A DNA stretch of 64,000 bases. It comes from Microcella daejeonensis. Its GTDB lineage: Bacteria; Actinomycetota; Actinomycetes; Actinomycetales; Microbacteriaceae. Positions within the stretch are counted from its first letter, which is position 1; every line of letters starts with the position of its first letter. The notes under the pieces were generated by a model, which made no database searches, was not told the origin of the DNA, and was given only the letters and a program-made list of their open reading frames with translations. The stretch lies in assembly GCF_026625045.1 (NCBI RefSeq), contig NZ_CP113089.1, positions 1,364,001 through 1,428,000 on the forward strand, read 5' to 3'. The position numbers were made by a program, and so were the translations under genes. Below, piece after piece: positions 8,492-19,967 of the stretch.

Positions 8492-9481
8492 GTGCTCATC
8501 GCACAGCGTCCCACCCTGACCGAGGAGAGCGTCTCCGAGTTCCGGTCGCGCTTCATCATCGAGCCGCTCGAGCCCGGCTTCGGCTACACCCTCGGCAACT
8601 CGCTCCGCCGCACCCTCCTCTCCTCCATCCCGGGTGCCGCGGTCACGAGCATCCGCATCGATGGCGTGCTCCACGAGTTCAGCACCATCCCGGGCGTGAA
8701 GGAGGATGTCACCGAGATCATCCTCAACATCAAGAACCTGGTCGTCTCGAGCGAGCACGACGAGCCCATCACCGCCTACCTGCGCAAGACCGGCAGCGGC
8801 GAGGTCACGGCCTCCGACATCTCGGCTCCGGCCGGCGTCGAGATCCACAACCCCGAGCTCGTCATCGCGACGCTCAACGACACGGCGAAGTTCGAGCTCG
8901 AGCTCACCATCGAGCGCGGCCGCGGCTACGTCAGCGCGACCCAGAACCGCAGCGAGTTCAGCGAGGCCGGTCAGATCCCGGTCGACTCGATCTACTCGCC
9001 CGTGCTCAAGGTCACCTACCGCGTCGAGGCCACCCGTGCCGGTGAGCGCACCGACTTCGACCGCCTCGTGGTCGACGTCGAGTCGAAGCCCGCCATCACC
9101 CCGCGCGACGCCATCGCCTCGGCCGGCCGCACGCTCGTCGAGCTGTTCGGTCTCGCTCGCGAGCTCAACACGCAGGCCGAGGGCATCGAGATCGGCCCCG
9201 CGCCGGTCGACGCGGTGCTCTCGACCGAGCTGTCGATGCCCATCGAGGATCTCGATCTCTCGGTGCGCAGCTACAACTGCCTCAAGCGCGAGGGCATCAA
9301 CACCGTGAGCGAGCTCGTCGCCCTGTCGGAGACGCAGCTCATGAACATCCGCAACTTCGGACAGAAGTCCGTCGACGAGGTCAAGGACAAGCTCGTCGAG
9401 ATGGGCCTGTCGCTCAAGGATGCTGTGCCCGGCTTCGATGGCGCGCACTTCTACGGCGGCAACGAGGACGACTACGTCTGA
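8492..9481 (+). CDS. rpoA: DNA-directed RNA polymerase subunit alpha
   Basis: The alpha subunit nucleates core polymerase assembly and contacts upstream DNA and regulators. The N-terminal domain includes [20 protein letters not shown] and [20 protein letters not shown], the dimerisation motif. The C-terminal domain near residues 245-310 has [19 protein letters not shown] and [14 protein letters not shown] (helix-hairpin-helix). Length 329 is typical. GTG start at 8492, preceded by GAAAGGAA. Confidence 0.97.
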   Translation: MLIAQRPTLTEESVSEFRSRFIIEPLEPGFGYTLGNSLRRTLLSSIPGAAVTSIRIDGVLHEFSTIPGVKEDVTEIILNIKNLVVSSEHDEPITAYLRKTGSGEVTASDISAPAGVEIHNPELVIATLNDTAKFELELTIERGRGYVSATQNRSEFSEAGQIPVDSIYSPVLKVTYRVEATRAGERTDFDRLVVDVESKPAITPRDAIASAGRTLVELFGLARELNTQAEGIEIGPAPVDAVLSTELSMPIEDLDLSVRSYNCLKREGINTVSELVALSETQLMNIRNFGQKSVDEVKDKLVEMGLSLKDAVPGFDGAHFYGGNEDDYV

Positions 9482-9532
9482 GGCTCGTCGTCCCGACAGC
9501 CCGAGAACCCCTGACACTGGAGAACACTGATC

Positions 9533-10072
9533 ATGCCTAAGCCCACCAAGGGTCCCCGCCTCGGAGGAGGCCCGGCGCACGAGCGCCTCATGCTCGCGAA
9601 CCTCGCCACGGCGCTGTTCACGCACAAGCGCATCACGACGACCGAGACGAAGGCCAAGCGCCTGCGTCCGCTCGCCGAGCGCCTCGTGACCTTCGCCAAG
9701 CGCGGCGACCTGCACGCCCGTCGTCGCGTCATGACGATCATCCGCGACAAGAGCGCCGTGCACGAGCTCTTCACCGAGATCGCGCCGCTCATGGCCGAGC
9801 GCGAGGGCGGCTACACCCGCATCGTGAAGACGGGCTACCGCAAGGGCGACAACGCTCCCATGGCGGTCATCGAGCTCGTTCTCGAGCCGGTGAACCCGAA
9901 GCCGAAGTCGGCGAAGAAGACGGCTGCTGCGGCTGCCGCCGCTGCGCCGGCCGCCGAGGAGGCGCCCGCCGAGGAGCCCACCACCGAGGAGACCGAGGAG
10001 GTGGTGGTCGAGGAGACCACCGCTGACGACGCGGCGACCGAGGAGTCGGCTTCCGAGGAGTCGAGCAAGTAG
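9533..10072 (+). CDS. rplQ: 50S ribosomal protein L17 with acidic C-terminal tail
   Basis: The core (residues 1-122) is a standard L17: [40 protein letters not shown], and ending in [12 protein letters not shown]. About 55 extra residues follow. They begin with an Ala run and become Glu/Thr-rich ([18 protein letters not shown]). Such acidic tails occur in actinobacterial L17 but this one makes the protein 179 residues against about 120 in E. coli. It ends the alpha operon and is followed by a terminator. Confidence 0.95.
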   Translation: MPKPTKGPRLGGGPAHERLMLANLATALFTHKRITTTETKAKRLRPLAERLVTFAKRGDLHARRRVMTIIRDKSAVHELFTEIAPLMAEREGGYTRIVKTGYRKGDNAPMAVIELVLEPVNPKPKSAKKTAAAAAAAAPAAEEAPAEEPTTEETEEVVVEETTADDAATEESASEESSK

Positions 10073-10093
10073 TACCGCGCACCGCGCGACCGC

Positions 10094-10122
10094 AGGGCCC
10101 CATCCGTCACGGGTGGGGCCCT
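10094..10122 (+). terminator. Terminator after rplQ
   Basis: A perfect 9-bp stem AGGGCCCCA/TGGGGCCCT (10094-10102 with 10114-10122) encloses a further CCG/CGG pairing. The last base of the stem is the first base of the next gene's -10 hexamer. Confidence 0.75.
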
Positions 10123-10127
10123 ACGCT
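10122..10127 (+). promoter_or_regulatory. -10 hexamer TACGCT for a leaderless transcript
   Basis: TACGCT lies 8 bases before ATG 10136 and no ribosome binding site is present. Transcription would start at or next to the start codon. Confidence 0.5.
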
Positions 10128-10135
10128 TGTGTGCC

Positions 10136-11185
10136 ATGACCGTGCCGCTGCCGCCTCTCCCCGAGCTGACGACCCCGCTCCGGGACCGCGTGCCGCATCC
10201 TGGTGCGGTCACGCTGCCGGCAGGTCCGCCGGGGGTGCGGTGGCGCCCGGCCGTCGCCGAGGACGCCCCGGCGATCGCCGAGCTCCTGGCGGCCATGAGC
10301 ACGCGGGATCACCCGGCGTGGAGCGAGACGCTCGACGAGGTCGAGGAGGCGCTCGCCCAGCGCTGGGTCGAGCTGGAGCGCGACACGGTCGTCGCGGAGG
10401 ACGCCGCGGGCACGATGATCGCGCACGGCACCGTCGTCGAGACGCCGGAGCCCGAGTCGATCGTCCGCGTCTTCCTGCACGGCGGCGTGCACCCCGATCA
10501 CCGCGGCCGAGGGCTGGGCCGAGCGATGCTCGACTGGCAGCTCGCGCGCGGCCGCGAGCGGCTGTCGTCGAGCGAGCATCGGATGCCCGGCTGGCTGCTC
10601 TCCTACGCCGCCGACCGCTCTCCCGAGCACGGTGCGCTGCTGCAGGCCGCCGGCTTCGCCGCCGCCCGGTACTTCACGACCCTCGAGGCGCCGCTCGACT
10701 CCGAGCGACCGGATCGGCCTCTGCCCGAGGGCGTGCGCACCGTGCCCTTCAGCGCCGAGCTGAGCGAGCGCGTGCGTCTCGCCAAGAACGCCGCGTTCGC
10801 GGACCACTGGGGGAGTCAGCCCGTGGTCGCCGAGGCGTGGGAGTCGATGGTGGGCCTGCCGAGCTTCCGTGCCGATCTCAGCCGCGTCGCTCTCCTCGGG
10901 GAGGAGGTCGTGGGCTTCGCGACCGTCGAGGTCAACGAGGAGGACTGGAGCCGCCAGGGCTTCTCGAGCAGCTACGTCGGCCTCGTCGGCACGGTGCGCG
11001 AGCACCGCGGGCGGGGGCTCGCCGGAGCGCTCCTCGCGGAGGTGATGGACGTCTCGCGGCGGCAGGGGCTCGAGCGCTGCGTGCTCGACGTCGACACCGA
11101 GAACCCGACGGGGGCCCTCGGGGTCTACCAGCGTCTCGGCTTCGCCGCCACCGATCGCGACGTCGCCTACTCCATCGAGTACTGA
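10136..11185 (+). CDS. Tandem GNAT-family N-acetyltransferase
   Basis: A 349-residue protein with two GNAT folds. The first (about residues 30-185) has the acetyl-CoA loop HPDHRGRGLGRAMLD. The second (about 195-347) has VREHRGRGLAGALLAEV, followed by CVLDVDTENPTGALGVYQRLGF, the usual strand-helix end of the fold. Both retain the R-x-x-G-x-G/A pyrophosphate-binding signature, so both may bind acetyl-CoA. Mycothiol synthase MshD has the same double architecture, but I cannot assign the substrate. The gene lies between rplQ and truA and is convergent with the acyltransferase gene. Confidence 0.8.
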   Translation: MTVPLPPLPELTTPLRDRVPHPGAVTLPAGPPGVRWRPAVAEDAPAIAELLAAMSTRDHPAWSETLDEVEEALAQRWVELERDTVVAEDAAGTMIAHGTVVETPEPESIVRVFLHGGVHPDHRGRGLGRAMLDWQLARGRERLSSSEHRMPGWLLSYAADRSPEHGALLQAAGFAAARYFTTLEAPLDSERPDRPLPEGVRTVPFSAELSERVRLAKNAAFADHWGSQPVVAEAWESMVGLPSFRADLSRVALLGEEVVGFATVEVNEEDWSRQGFSSSYVGLVGTVREHRGRGLAGALLAEVMDVSRRQGLERCVLDVDTENPTGALGVYQRLGFAATDRDVAYSIEY

Positions 11186-11211
11186 GACGGATCGGCCGCG
11201 GGTGGTGCGGG

Positions 11212-13152
11212 TCAGCGCTCCTGTTGCAGATCGACCAGGTAGTCCTGGAACCGGGGGAGCGCCGTCAGCCGCAGCACCGCGCCTTCGACGGCGTCGGCGT
11301 AGATGCGCGCCCCGGCGCTGCCCGGGTGGATCTGGTCGCCAGCGAGCAGCGTGAGCTGGGGCTCGATCGCCGAGCGCCAATCGGCCAGCTCGACGGCGCG
11401 GAACCGGGACGCGAAGCTCGTGAGCTCGCCGTTGACCCCCGGGGTCCAGTCGCGGGGGGCCTGCGCGCTCACGAGCACGAGGGTGCGCGAGGGGCCGATG
11501 ATGCGCCGCACCTCCTCGAGCGTCGCCGCATCGATGGGGCCGTTCGTGCCGAGCCCGAGCACCACGGTGGGTCGGAGCTCTCCCGCGGCGGCGTAGCCGC
11601 GCAGCAGCTCGGGGGCGGCGCGCATCTGGCGCGAGACGGCGGCGTCGATGAGGATGCCCGGGAACCGCTCCTGCAGGGCGGGCGCCGAGGCGAGCATGAC
11701 CGAGTCGCCGATCGCGATCATCTCCTCCCCGGCCGGCGCAGTGGGCTCGGGGGTCGGAGCGGTCACGACCACGGGCTCCGGCGGCACGGTCGCCGTCGGC
11801 TGCCGCCCGAGCTCGTCGAGAGCCGTCTGGCCGGCGAGGATGGCGGCCGCGGCCTGCGACTCGGCGGGCGCCCGCACGACCGCGGCGGTCGTGCCGGCGA
11901 GCAGCAGGGCGCTCGCCGCGGCGACCGCGACGGGAGCCGCCCAGCGGCGCCGTGCGCCCGCTCGATCCGCTGGGGCGGGGCTGCCGGCGGGGGAGGGCGC
12001 GAGGGTCGGGCGGCGGGCGAGCCCGAGCCCGGCGAGCCCGTGGCGCCGCACGGGCTGCTCGAGCCAGCGGTACGAGCCCGCGGCGAGCGGCAGCGAGATC
12101 GCGAGGGCGAGCAGGCCGAGCATCCACCCGCTCGCCCCGGTGCGGTCGATGCCCGGAAGCGCGGCGCTCAGCAGTACCACGACCGGCCAGTGCCAGAGGT
12201 AGAGGCCGTAGGAGCGCTCGCCCGTCCAGCCCGCCGGCCCGCGGTCGATGAGGGGAGCGATGCGGCTGCCGGGGTGGTCGAGGGCGAGCAGCAGGAGGGC
12301 GGTGAGCGCGACGACCGCGAGCATCCCGCCCCGGTACGCGGGGGCGCTGCTGATGGTGAGAGCGCTCGCGAGCACGATGATGCCGGTCGCGGCGGCGATC
12401 GCCGCGGCATCGGCGACGCCGGCGGGGATGCGCCCGGCCGCGCGATCGGCCGGCCGGGCGAGCGGCCGACGGGCGAGCGCGAGTGCGGCGCCGACGAGCA
12501 GCCCGAAACCGTGCGTGAGCGTGGAGAAGTACGCCGTGCTGGCGGCGGCGCCCCGGGTCGCGGGGTCGCCCGCGACGAGCGCCATGGCGGCCGCGGACGC
12601 GATGGCGAGCGCGGCGGGGACGGCGACGCGCATCCATCGGCGGGGCAGCAGGATGAGGCCGGTGAGGGCGAGCGGCCAGAGCAGGTAGAACTGCTCCTCG
12701 ACGGCGAGCGACCAGAGGTGCCGCAGCAGTTCGGGGCTGGTCTGGTCGAGGTAGCTCGCGCCCTGCGCGATCGCGAACCAGTTGCTGGAGAAGGTCGCCG
12801 CGCCGAGCAGCTGCCAGTCGATGCCCACGAGCACGTCGCCGCCGATGAGGGCGGCGACGCCGGCGCTCGCCCCGACGACGAGGGCGAGCGCGGGCAGCAG
12901 GCGGCGGGCGCGGCGGGCCCAGAACCGTCCGAGGCGGATGCTCCCCTCGCGCGCGTGCTCGGCGAGCAGCAGCGCGGTGATGAGGTAGCCGCTCACGACG
13001 AGGAACACGTCGACCCCGACGAAACCGCCCGTCGCGAGGCCCGGGATGAGGTGGTAGCCGAGCACGAGCACGACGGCGAGGGCCCGCACCCCGTCGAGAC
13101 CGGGAAGGCGGACCCGGGCATCGGTACGGGGTGTCGCGGGACTGCTGCTCAT
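11212..13152 (-). CDS. OafA/YrhL-type membrane acyltransferase with C-terminal SGNH domain
   Basis: The N-terminal two thirds (about residues 17-370) is an acyltransferase-3 domain: LPGLDGVRALAVVLVLGYH with the catalytic-type His, GGFVGVDVFLVVSGYLIT, FWARRARRLLPAL and about ten membrane segments. After a Pro/Ala linker and another membrane segment comes an SGNH hydrolase-like domain with GDSVM (Ser), LGLGTNGP (Gly and Asn) and DQIHPG (Asp and His). Such proteins O-acetylate cell-surface polysaccharides or peptidoglycan. The product has 646 residues. GGAGGGG lies just before the ATG, and TTGACC-N17-GACCCT (13190-13162) is a possible promoter. Confidence 0.87.
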   Translation of the reverse strand: MSSSPATPRTDARVRLPGLDGVRALAVVLVLGYHLIPGLATGGFVGVDVFLVVSGYLITALLLAEHAREGSIRLGRFWARRARRLLPALALVVGASAGVAALIGGDVLVGIDWQLLGAATFSSNWFAIAQGASYLDQTSPELLRHLWSLAVEEQFYLLWPLALTGLILLPRRWMRVAVPAALAIASAAAMALVAGDPATRGAAASTAYFSTLTHGFGLLVGAALALARRPLARPADRAAGRIPAGVADAAAIAAATGIIVLASALTISSAPAYRGGMLAVVALTALLLLALDHPGSRIAPLIDRGPAGWTGERSYGLYLWHWPVVVLLSAALPGIDRTGASGWMLGLLALAISLPLAAGSYRWLEQPVRRHGLAGLGLARRPTLAPSPAGSPAPADRAGARRRWAAPVAVAAASALLLAGTTAAVVRAPAESQAAAAILAGQTALDELGRQPTATVPPEPVVVTAPTPEPTAPAGEEMIAIGDSVMLASAPALQERFPGILIDAAVSRQMRAAPELLRGYAAAGELRPTVVLGLGTNGPIDAATLEEVRRIIGPSRTLVLVSAQAPRDWTPGVNGELTSFASRFRAVELADWRSAIEPQLTLLAGDQIHPGSAGARIYADAVEGAVLRLTALPRFQDYLVDLQQER

Positions 13153-13203
13153 CGCCCCTCCAGGGTCGCCCTCGAGGCTCGCGAGGTCAAACCGGCCGCG
13201 CCG

Positions 13204-13209
13204 TAGACT
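13204..13209 (+). promoter_or_regulatory. -10 hexamer TAGACT for leaderless truA
   Basis: TAGACT ends 8 bases before GTG 13218. No ribosome binding site is seen between them. Confidence 0.5.
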
Positions 13210-13217
13210 CCTCCTTC

Positions 13218-14126
13218 GTGGAGAACGTGCGGCTTCGACTCGACCTCGGGTACGACGGGTCGGCGTTCTCGGGATGGGCGCGTCAGCCGGGGCTGCGCAC
13301 CGTGCAGGGCGAGCTCGAGTCGGCGCTCGCGACCGTGCTGCGCGGCCGTGACGGCGTGCCCGATCCTCCGACGCTGACCGTGGCCGGCCGCACCGACGCG
13401 GGGGTGCACGCCGCCCATCAGGTCGCGCACGTCGATCTCAGCCCGGCGCAGTGGGCTTCGCTCGTCGGGCCGCGCCGCGGGGGGCATCTCGCCGCTCTCA
13501 CGCCCGAGGTCGCCCTCGCCCGGCGGCTCAACGGCCTCGCCGGCGGCGCCGGGGATGTGGTCGTGCGCGCGGTGACCCGGGCGCCGGAGGGGTTCGACGC
13601 CCGGTTCTCAGCGATCTGGCGGCGGTACGAGTACCGCATCGCGGACGAGGCGGCCGAGCGCGATCCGCGCCGGCGGAACCACACGCTCTGGCACTCCGGC
13701 GTGCTCGACGGGGAGGCCATGGACGCCGCCTCGCGCGCACTGACCGGCCTGCACGACTTCGCGGCCTTCTGCAAGCCCCGACCGGGATCGACGACCATCC
13801 GCACCCTGCTCGACTACTCCTGGAGCCGGAGCGACGAGGGGGTGCTGATCGGCCACGTGCGCGCCGACGCCTTCTGCCACTCGATGGTGCGGTCGCTCGT
13901 CGGCGCGGCCATCGCCGTCGGGCTCGGGCGCATCGACGCCGACAGGGTGCAGGAGGTGCGGGCGCGGGCGGAGCGCTCGAACGACGTGGCGGTCGTTCCG
14001 GCGAAGGGGCTGACCCTCGCCGAGATCGCCTACCCCGCGGATGAGGAGCTCGCGGCGCGCGCCGCGCAGACGCGGGCCCGGCGGGAGCCGGCGACGAGCG
14101 CGGGCGGGGCATCCCCCGCGAATTGA
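13218..14126 (+). CDS. truA: tRNA pseudouridine(38-40) synthase
   Basis: Isomerises uridines 38-40 of the tRNA anticodon arm. The sequence shows DLGYDGSAFSGWARQPGLRT, the catalytic Asp motif VAGRTDAGVHAAHQ, and later CHSMVRSLVGAAIAVG. Start at GTG 13218 gives 302 residues. The open frame extends upstream, but the spacing to a -10 hexamer and the family start support 13218. An alternative GTG lies at 13227. In many actinobacteria truA directly follows rplQ; here two unrelated genes intervene. Confidence 0.93.
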   Translation: MENVRLRLDLGYDGSAFSGWARQPGLRTVQGELESALATVLRGRDGVPDPPTLTVAGRTDAGVHAAHQVAHVDLSPAQWASLVGPRRGGHLAALTPEVALARRLNGLAGGAGDVVVRAVTRAPEGFDARFSAIWRRYEYRIADEAAERDPRRRNHTLWHSGVLDGEAMDAASRALTGLHDFAAFCKPRPGSTTIRTLLDYSWSRSDEGVLIGHVRADAFCHSMVRSLVGAAIAVGLGRIDADRVQEVRARAERSNDVAVVPAKGLTLAEIAYPADEELAARAAQTRARREPATSAGGASPAN

Positions 14127-14151
14127 CCGGCGGGCGGGCGTGCCGTAGTCT
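14123..14151 (+). promoter_or_regulatory. Promoter for rplM-rpsI
   Basis: TTGACC (14123-14128), 17 bases, then TAGTCT (14146-14151). The -35 box overlaps the truA stop codon. It predicts a leader of about 120 bases, which contains a CCACC/GGTGG hairpin and a self-complementary CGCG stretch before rplM. Confidence 0.65.
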
Positions 14152-14276
14152 CGCTCTTTGGTGTCCGCCGTCGGCAGGCATCCGGTTGAGCCCTCCACCA
14201 GGTGGTTCCGCGCGATCCGCGCGAGAACAGCCCCCGGAGCGGGATTCACGAACTCCTCGACAAGAAAGCACGTACT

Positions 14277-14723
14277 GTGACGCGCACTTTCAGCCCCAAG
14301 CCTGCTGATGTTCAGCACGACTGGGTCGTCATCGATGCAACCGATGTCGTCCTCGGCCGTCTGGCCAGCCACGCCGCCGCGCTCCTCCGCGGCAAGCACA
14401 AGGCCACCTTCGCCCAGCACATGGACATGGGCGACTTCGTCATCATCATCAACGCCGACAAGGTCGCGCTGACGGGATCGAAGCTCACCCAGAAGATGGC
14501 GTACCGCCACTCGGGCTACCCGGGCGGCCTCACGGCCACCTCGTACGCCGAGATGCTCGAGAAGAACCCCGAGCGCACGGTCGAGAAGGCCATCCGCGGC
14601 ATGCTGCCGAAGAACTCGCTGGGCCGCGCCCAGATCAAGAAGCTCAAGGTCTACGCGGGTGCCGAGCACCCCCACGCGGCGCAGCAGCCCAAGACCTACA
14701 CCCTCGACCAGGTCGCCCAGTAG
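14277..14723 (+). CDS. rplM: 50S ribosomal protein L13
   Basis: An early assembly protein of the large subunit. From GTG 14277 it has 148 residues: [20 protein letters not shown], then [32 protein letters not shown] and [10 protein letters not shown], all diagnostic. The ribosome binding site is weak (AAGAAAG at 14262). rpsI follows 28 bases later in the usual rplM-rpsI pair. Confidence 0.96.
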   Translation: MTRTFSPKPADVQHDWVVIDATDVVLGRLASHAAALLRGKHKATFAQHMDMGDFVIIINADKVALTGSKLTQKMAYRHSGYPGGLTATSYAEMLEKNPERTVEKAIRGMLPKNSLGRAQIKKLKVYAGAEHPHAAQQPKTYTLDQVAQ

Positions 14724-14751
14724 CGGCCCGCAGACTCTAAGGATCACCATC

Positions 14752-15234
14752 GTGGCGAACGACACCAGCACTGACGTGGCTCCCGAGAGCTACACGACCG
14801 AGTCGTCGGCAGCTCCCGCTGCCGCGACCCCCCGCCCGGCCCTCACCGTCTCCGGTGCGGCCGTCGGCCGGCGCAAGCAGGCCATCGCCCGCGCGCGCCT
14901 CGTCCCGGGCTCCGGCACCTTCACGGTGAACGGGCGCACGCTCGAGGACTACTTCCCGAACAAGCTGCACCAGCAGCTGATCAACGACCCCTTCACGATC
15001 CTGCAGCTCGCGGGCGGCTACGACGTGACGGCGAAGATCACCGGCGGCGGCCCCTCCGGCCAGGCGGGCGCCCTGCGCCTCGCCATCGCGCGCGCGCTCA
15101 ACGAGATCGACCGCGAGAACAACCGTGCGACCCTCAAGAAGGCCGGCTTCCTCACTCGTGACGCCCGCGTCATCGAGCGCAAGAAGGCCGGTCTCAAGAA
15201 GGCCCGCAAGGCTCCTCAGTACTCGAAGCGCTAG
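14752..15234 (+). CDS. rpsI: 30S ribosomal protein S9
   Basis: S9 reaches the P site with its C-terminal tail. The core has [49 protein letters not shown] and ends with [12 protein letters not shown], whose terminal KR contacts tRNA. A 40-residue Thr/Ala/Pro-rich N-terminal extension precedes the core, common in actinobacteria. GTG start 14752 is supported by TAAGGATC about 9 bases upstream. Length 160. Confidence 0.96.
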   Translation: MANDTSTDVAPESYTTESSAAPAAATPRPALTVSGAAVGRRKQAIARARLVPGSGTFTVNGRTLEDYFPNKLHQQLINDPFTILQLAGGYDVTAKITGGGPSGQAGALRLAIARALNEIDRENNRATLKKAGFLTRDARVIERKKAGLKKARKAPQYSKR

Positions 15235-15252
15235 CCGGACGAGGCTGACCTA

Positions 15253-16614
15253 TTGGGTCAACTCTTCGGCACGGACGGGGTCCGGGGGCTGGCCAACGGT
15301 GAACTCACCGCCGGCCTGGCCCTCGGCCTCGCCCAGGCGGCCGCGATCGTGCTCACGAAGGGGCGCCACGCGGAGGATCTCCGCGCGCAGGGCAAGCGCC
15401 CGCGCGCCATCCTCGCTCGCGACCCCCGGGTCTCCGGCGAGTTCCTCGGGGCAGCCGTCGCCGCCGGGCTCGCCTCCTCGGGCATCGACGTGCTCGACGC
15501 GGGCGTCATCCCGACTCCGGCCGCCGCGTTCCTCGTGGGCGACATCGGCGCCGACTTCGGCGTGATGATCTCGGCCTCGCACAACCCGGCGCCCGACAAC
15601 GGCATCAAGTTCTTCTCGCTCGGCGGCACGAAGCTGCCCGACGAGGTCGAGGACCGGATCGAGGAGGCGCTCGATCGCCCCAAGCTCGCTCCGACCGGGG
15701 CCGGCGTCGGTCGCATCCGCCGCTTCGCCGACGCGGAGGACCGCTACATCCTGCACCTGCTGGGCACGCTCGACGTGCGCCTCGACGGCCTGCACGTCGT
15801 GCTCGACTGCGCGCACGGCGCGGCCGCCGCTATCTCCCCGCAGGCCTTCGTCGACGCGGGAGCCGAGGTGACCGTCATGGGCGCCGAGCCCGACGGCCTC
15901 AACATCAACGACGGGGTCGGGTCGACGCATCTCACCAAGCTGCAGGAGGCGGTCGTCGCCCTCGGCGCCGATCTCGGCATCGCTCACGACGGCGACGCCG
16001 ACCGCTGCCTCGCGGTGGATGCCCAGGGTCGGGTCGTCGACGGCGACCGGATCATGGCGATCCTCGCCGTGTCGATGAAGCAGCGCGGACTGCTCGCGCA
16101 CGACACGCTCGCCGCCACCGTCATGAGCAACCTGGGTCTCAAGCTCGCGATGGCGGAGCACGGGATCCGGATGGTCGAGACGAAGGTCGGCGACCGCTAC
16201 GTGCTCGAGGCGCTCGCCGCCCACGGGCTGAGCCTCGGGGGCGAGCAGAGCGGTCACATCATCTTCAGCGATCACGCCACGACCGGCGACGGCATCCTCT
16301 CCGGGCTGCAGATCGCGGCCGAGATGTCGCGGACGGGCAGGACCCTCGCGGAGCTCGCCTCGATCATGACGGTCTTCCCGCAGGTGCTCATCAACGTGCG
16401 CGGCGTCGATCGCACGGCGCTCGACGGGCACTCGGTCATCGCCGCCGCGGTCGCCGAGGCCGAGGCCGAGCTCGGGCGCACCGGGCGCGTGCTGCTACGG
16501 GCGAGCGGCACCGAGCCGATGGTGCGCGTCATGGTCGAGGCCGCCGACGAGGCGACCGCGCAGGCCGTGGCCGAGCGGCTCGTCGGGGTCGTGCGCGAGC
16601 AGCTCGCCGTCTGA
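15253..16614 (+). CDS. glmM: Phosphoglucosamine mutase
   Basis: Converts glucosamine-6-phosphate to glucosamine-1-phosphate for UDP-GlcNAc and peptidoglycan. The 453-residue protein starts [20 protein letters not shown]. The active serine lies in [17 protein letters not shown], the metal loop is [11 protein letters not shown], the sugar loop is GGEQSGHII and the phosphate loop is [11 protein letters not shown]. The start codon is TTG, chosen because the family starts exactly there and GGACGAGG lies upstream. It follows rpsI by 18 bases and precedes convergent coaA; glmS lies 1.1 kb downstream. Confidence 0.95.
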   Translation: MGQLFGTDGVRGLANGELTAGLALGLAQAAAIVLTKGRHAEDLRAQGKRPRAILARDPRVSGEFLGAAVAAGLASSGIDVLDAGVIPTPAAAFLVGDIGADFGVMISASHNPAPDNGIKFFSLGGTKLPDEVEDRIEEALDRPKLAPTGAGVGRIRRFADAEDRYILHLLGTLDVRLDGLHVVLDCAHGAAAAISPQAFVDAGAEVTVMGAEPDGLNINDGVGSTHLTKLQEAVVALGADLGIAHDGDADRCLAVDAQGRVVDGDRIMAILAVSMKQRGLLAHDTLAATVMSNLGLKLAMAEHGIRMVETKVGDRYVLEALAAHGLSLGGEQSGHIIFSDHATTGDGILSGLQIAAEMSRTGRTLAELASIMTVFPQVLINVRGVDRTALDGHSVIAAAVAEAEAELGRTGRVLLRASGTEPMVRVMVEAADEATAQAVAERLVGVVREQLAV

Positions 16615-16656
16615 GCCGAGCGGAGCCGGGCATCCCGCGCCGCCTCGTCGGATCGA

Positions 16657-17616
16657 TCAGATCTTGCGCAGCAGCACCGTCGAGACGGCGTGATCGCGCT
16701 CCTTGCGCAGCACGAGCGAGGCCCGCGCCCGCGTGGGCAGAATGTTCTGCACGAGGTTGGGCTCGTTGATCTCGCGCCAGATCTCGCGCGCCTTGCGCAC
16801 CGCCTCGTCGTGATCGAGCGCCGCGTACCGGTGGAAGTAGCTGCGCGGATCGGTGAACGCGCCGCGCTGCAGGGCGAGGAAGCGATCCTCGTACCACTGG
16901 GCGATGTCGCTCGTGCGCGCGTCGACGTAGATCGTGAAGTCGAAGAGGTCGCTCACGGCCAGCGAGGCGCCGGGCCCCGGGGGCTGCAGCACATTGAGGC
17001 CCTCGACGATGAGGATGTCGGGGCGGCGCACGATGATCTCGGCGTTCGGCACCCGGTCGTACGTGAGGTGCGAGTAGACCGGCGCGCGCACCTCCTCGGC
17101 TCCCGCCTTGATGCGGGAGACGAAGCGCAGCAGCGCACGGCGGTCGTACGACTCGGGGAAGCCCTTGCGGTGCAGGATGCCGCGCCGCGACAGCTCGGCC
17201 GTCGGCAGCAGGAAGCCGTCGGTCGTGACGCGCTCGACCCGGGGAGTGTCCTCCCAGCGGGAGAGCAGCTCGCGCAGCAGGCGCGCGATCGTCGACTTGC
17301 CGACGGCGACGGAGCCGGCGACGCCGATGACGAAGGGCGTGTGCGGCCGACCGTCGCCGAGGAACGCCCGGGTCGCGGTGTGCAGCTGGCGAGCGCCGAC
17401 GGCGTAGAGGCTCAGCAGCTTGCTCAGCGGCTGGTAGACCTCTTCCACCTCGCGCAGGTCGAGCTGATCGCCGAGGCCGCGCAGCTGCACGAGCTCGCGC
17501 TCGTCGAGCGGGTGCGGCGTCGCCGGGGCGAGGGCTGACCAGCGGGCCCGGTCGATCTCGACGAAGGGGCTCTGGTCGCGGGGACTTGATTCGCGCACCG
17601 CGCTGGCCTCGGACAT
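16657..17616 (-). CDS. coaA: Type I pantothenate kinase
   Basis: Phosphorylates pantothenate in the first step of coenzyme A synthesis. The P-loop [17 protein letters not shown] lies at about residues 98-114, followed by [19 protein letters not shown] and [10 protein letters not shown], which are typical of the bacterial CoaA/PanK-I family. I chose ATG 17616, because a TACTGT hexamer lies 7 bases upstream; a GTG 9 bases earlier is possible. The product is 319 residues and is divergent from glmS. Confidence 0.94.
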   Translation of the reverse strand: MSEASAVRESSPRDQSPFVEIDRARWSALAPATPHPLDERELVQLRGLGDQLDLREVEEVYQPLSKLLSLYAVGARQLHTATRAFLGDGRPHTPFVIGVAGSVAVGKSTIARLLRELLSRWEDTPRVERVTTDGFLLPTAELSRRGILHRKGFPESYDRRALLRFVSRIKAGAEEVRAPVYSHLTYDRVPNAEIIVRRPDILIVEGLNVLQPPGPGASLAVSDLFDFTIYVDARTSDIAQWYEDRFLALQRGAFTDPRSYFHRYAALDHDEAVRKAREIWREINEPNLVQNILPTRARASLVLRKERDHAVSTVLLRKI

Positions 17617-17623
17617 CCGCCCC

Positions 17624-17629
17624 ACAGTA
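17624..17629 (-). promoter_or_regulatory. -10 hexamer TACTGT for leaderless coaA
   Basis: Read on the minus strand, TACTGT is followed by 7 bases and the coaA ATG. No ribosome binding site is needed or seen. Confidence 0.45.
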
Positions 17630-17695
17630 CCCCTGACCGGGCCCGCGCCCTCGCGCGGCGGGCCGCCCGAATCGTCGGGCGCCGGAGCCGAGCCG

Positions 17696-17701
17696 TAGAA
17701 T
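17696..17701 (+). promoter_or_regulatory. -10 hexamer TAGAAT for leaderless glmS
   Basis: TAGAAT ends 8 bases before ATG 17710. It faces away from the coaA -10 in the 93-base divergent gap. Confidence 0.5.
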
Positions 17702-17709
17702 CACCTCTC

Positions 17710-19560
<1,851 letters not shown>

Positions 19561-19589
19561 CGACGGCTGATGCGGGTCGGGGCGCGGTC

Positions 19590-19967
19590 GTGATCGCGGG
19601 CATCGGCGTCGACGTGGTCGACCTGGCCCGCTTCGAGCGCGCGCTCACCCGCACTCCCGGCCTGCGCGCCCGCCTGTTCACCGAGGGGGAGCGCGAGCTG
19701 CCCCTGCGCTCGCTCGCCGGGCGGTTCGCCGCGAAGGAGGCGCTGCTCAAGGCGCTCGGGCAGACCGACGGCGTGCGGTGGCACGACATGGCGGTCGTCG
19801 CCGGCGACGATGGCGACCCCGACTTTGCGCTGGCCGGGCGCGCCGCCGAGATCGCGGCCGCCCGCGGGATCGCGCGCATCCACGTGTCGATGTCGCACGA
19901 CGCGGGCATCGCCACCGCGTTCGTGATCGCCGAGACCGCGGGCGCCCCGGAGGCGGCCGCGCGATGA
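19590..19967 (+). CDS. acpS: Holo-[acyl-carrier-protein] synthase
   Basis: Transfers 4'-phosphopantetheine from CoA to acyl carrier protein. The 125-residue protein has the two signatures GIGVDVVDLARFERAL (metal-binding Asp) and GRFAAKEALLKALG (Lys-Glu), plus HVSMSHDAGIATAFVI near the end. GTG start 30 bases after the glmS stop. The end overlaps alr as ATGA. Confidence 0.93.
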   Translation: MIAGIGVDVVDLARFERALTRTPGLRARLFTEGERELPLRSLAGRFAAKEALLKALGQTDGVRWHDMAVVAGDDGDPDFALAGRAAEIAAARGIARIHVSMSHDAGIATAFVIAETAGAPEAAAR

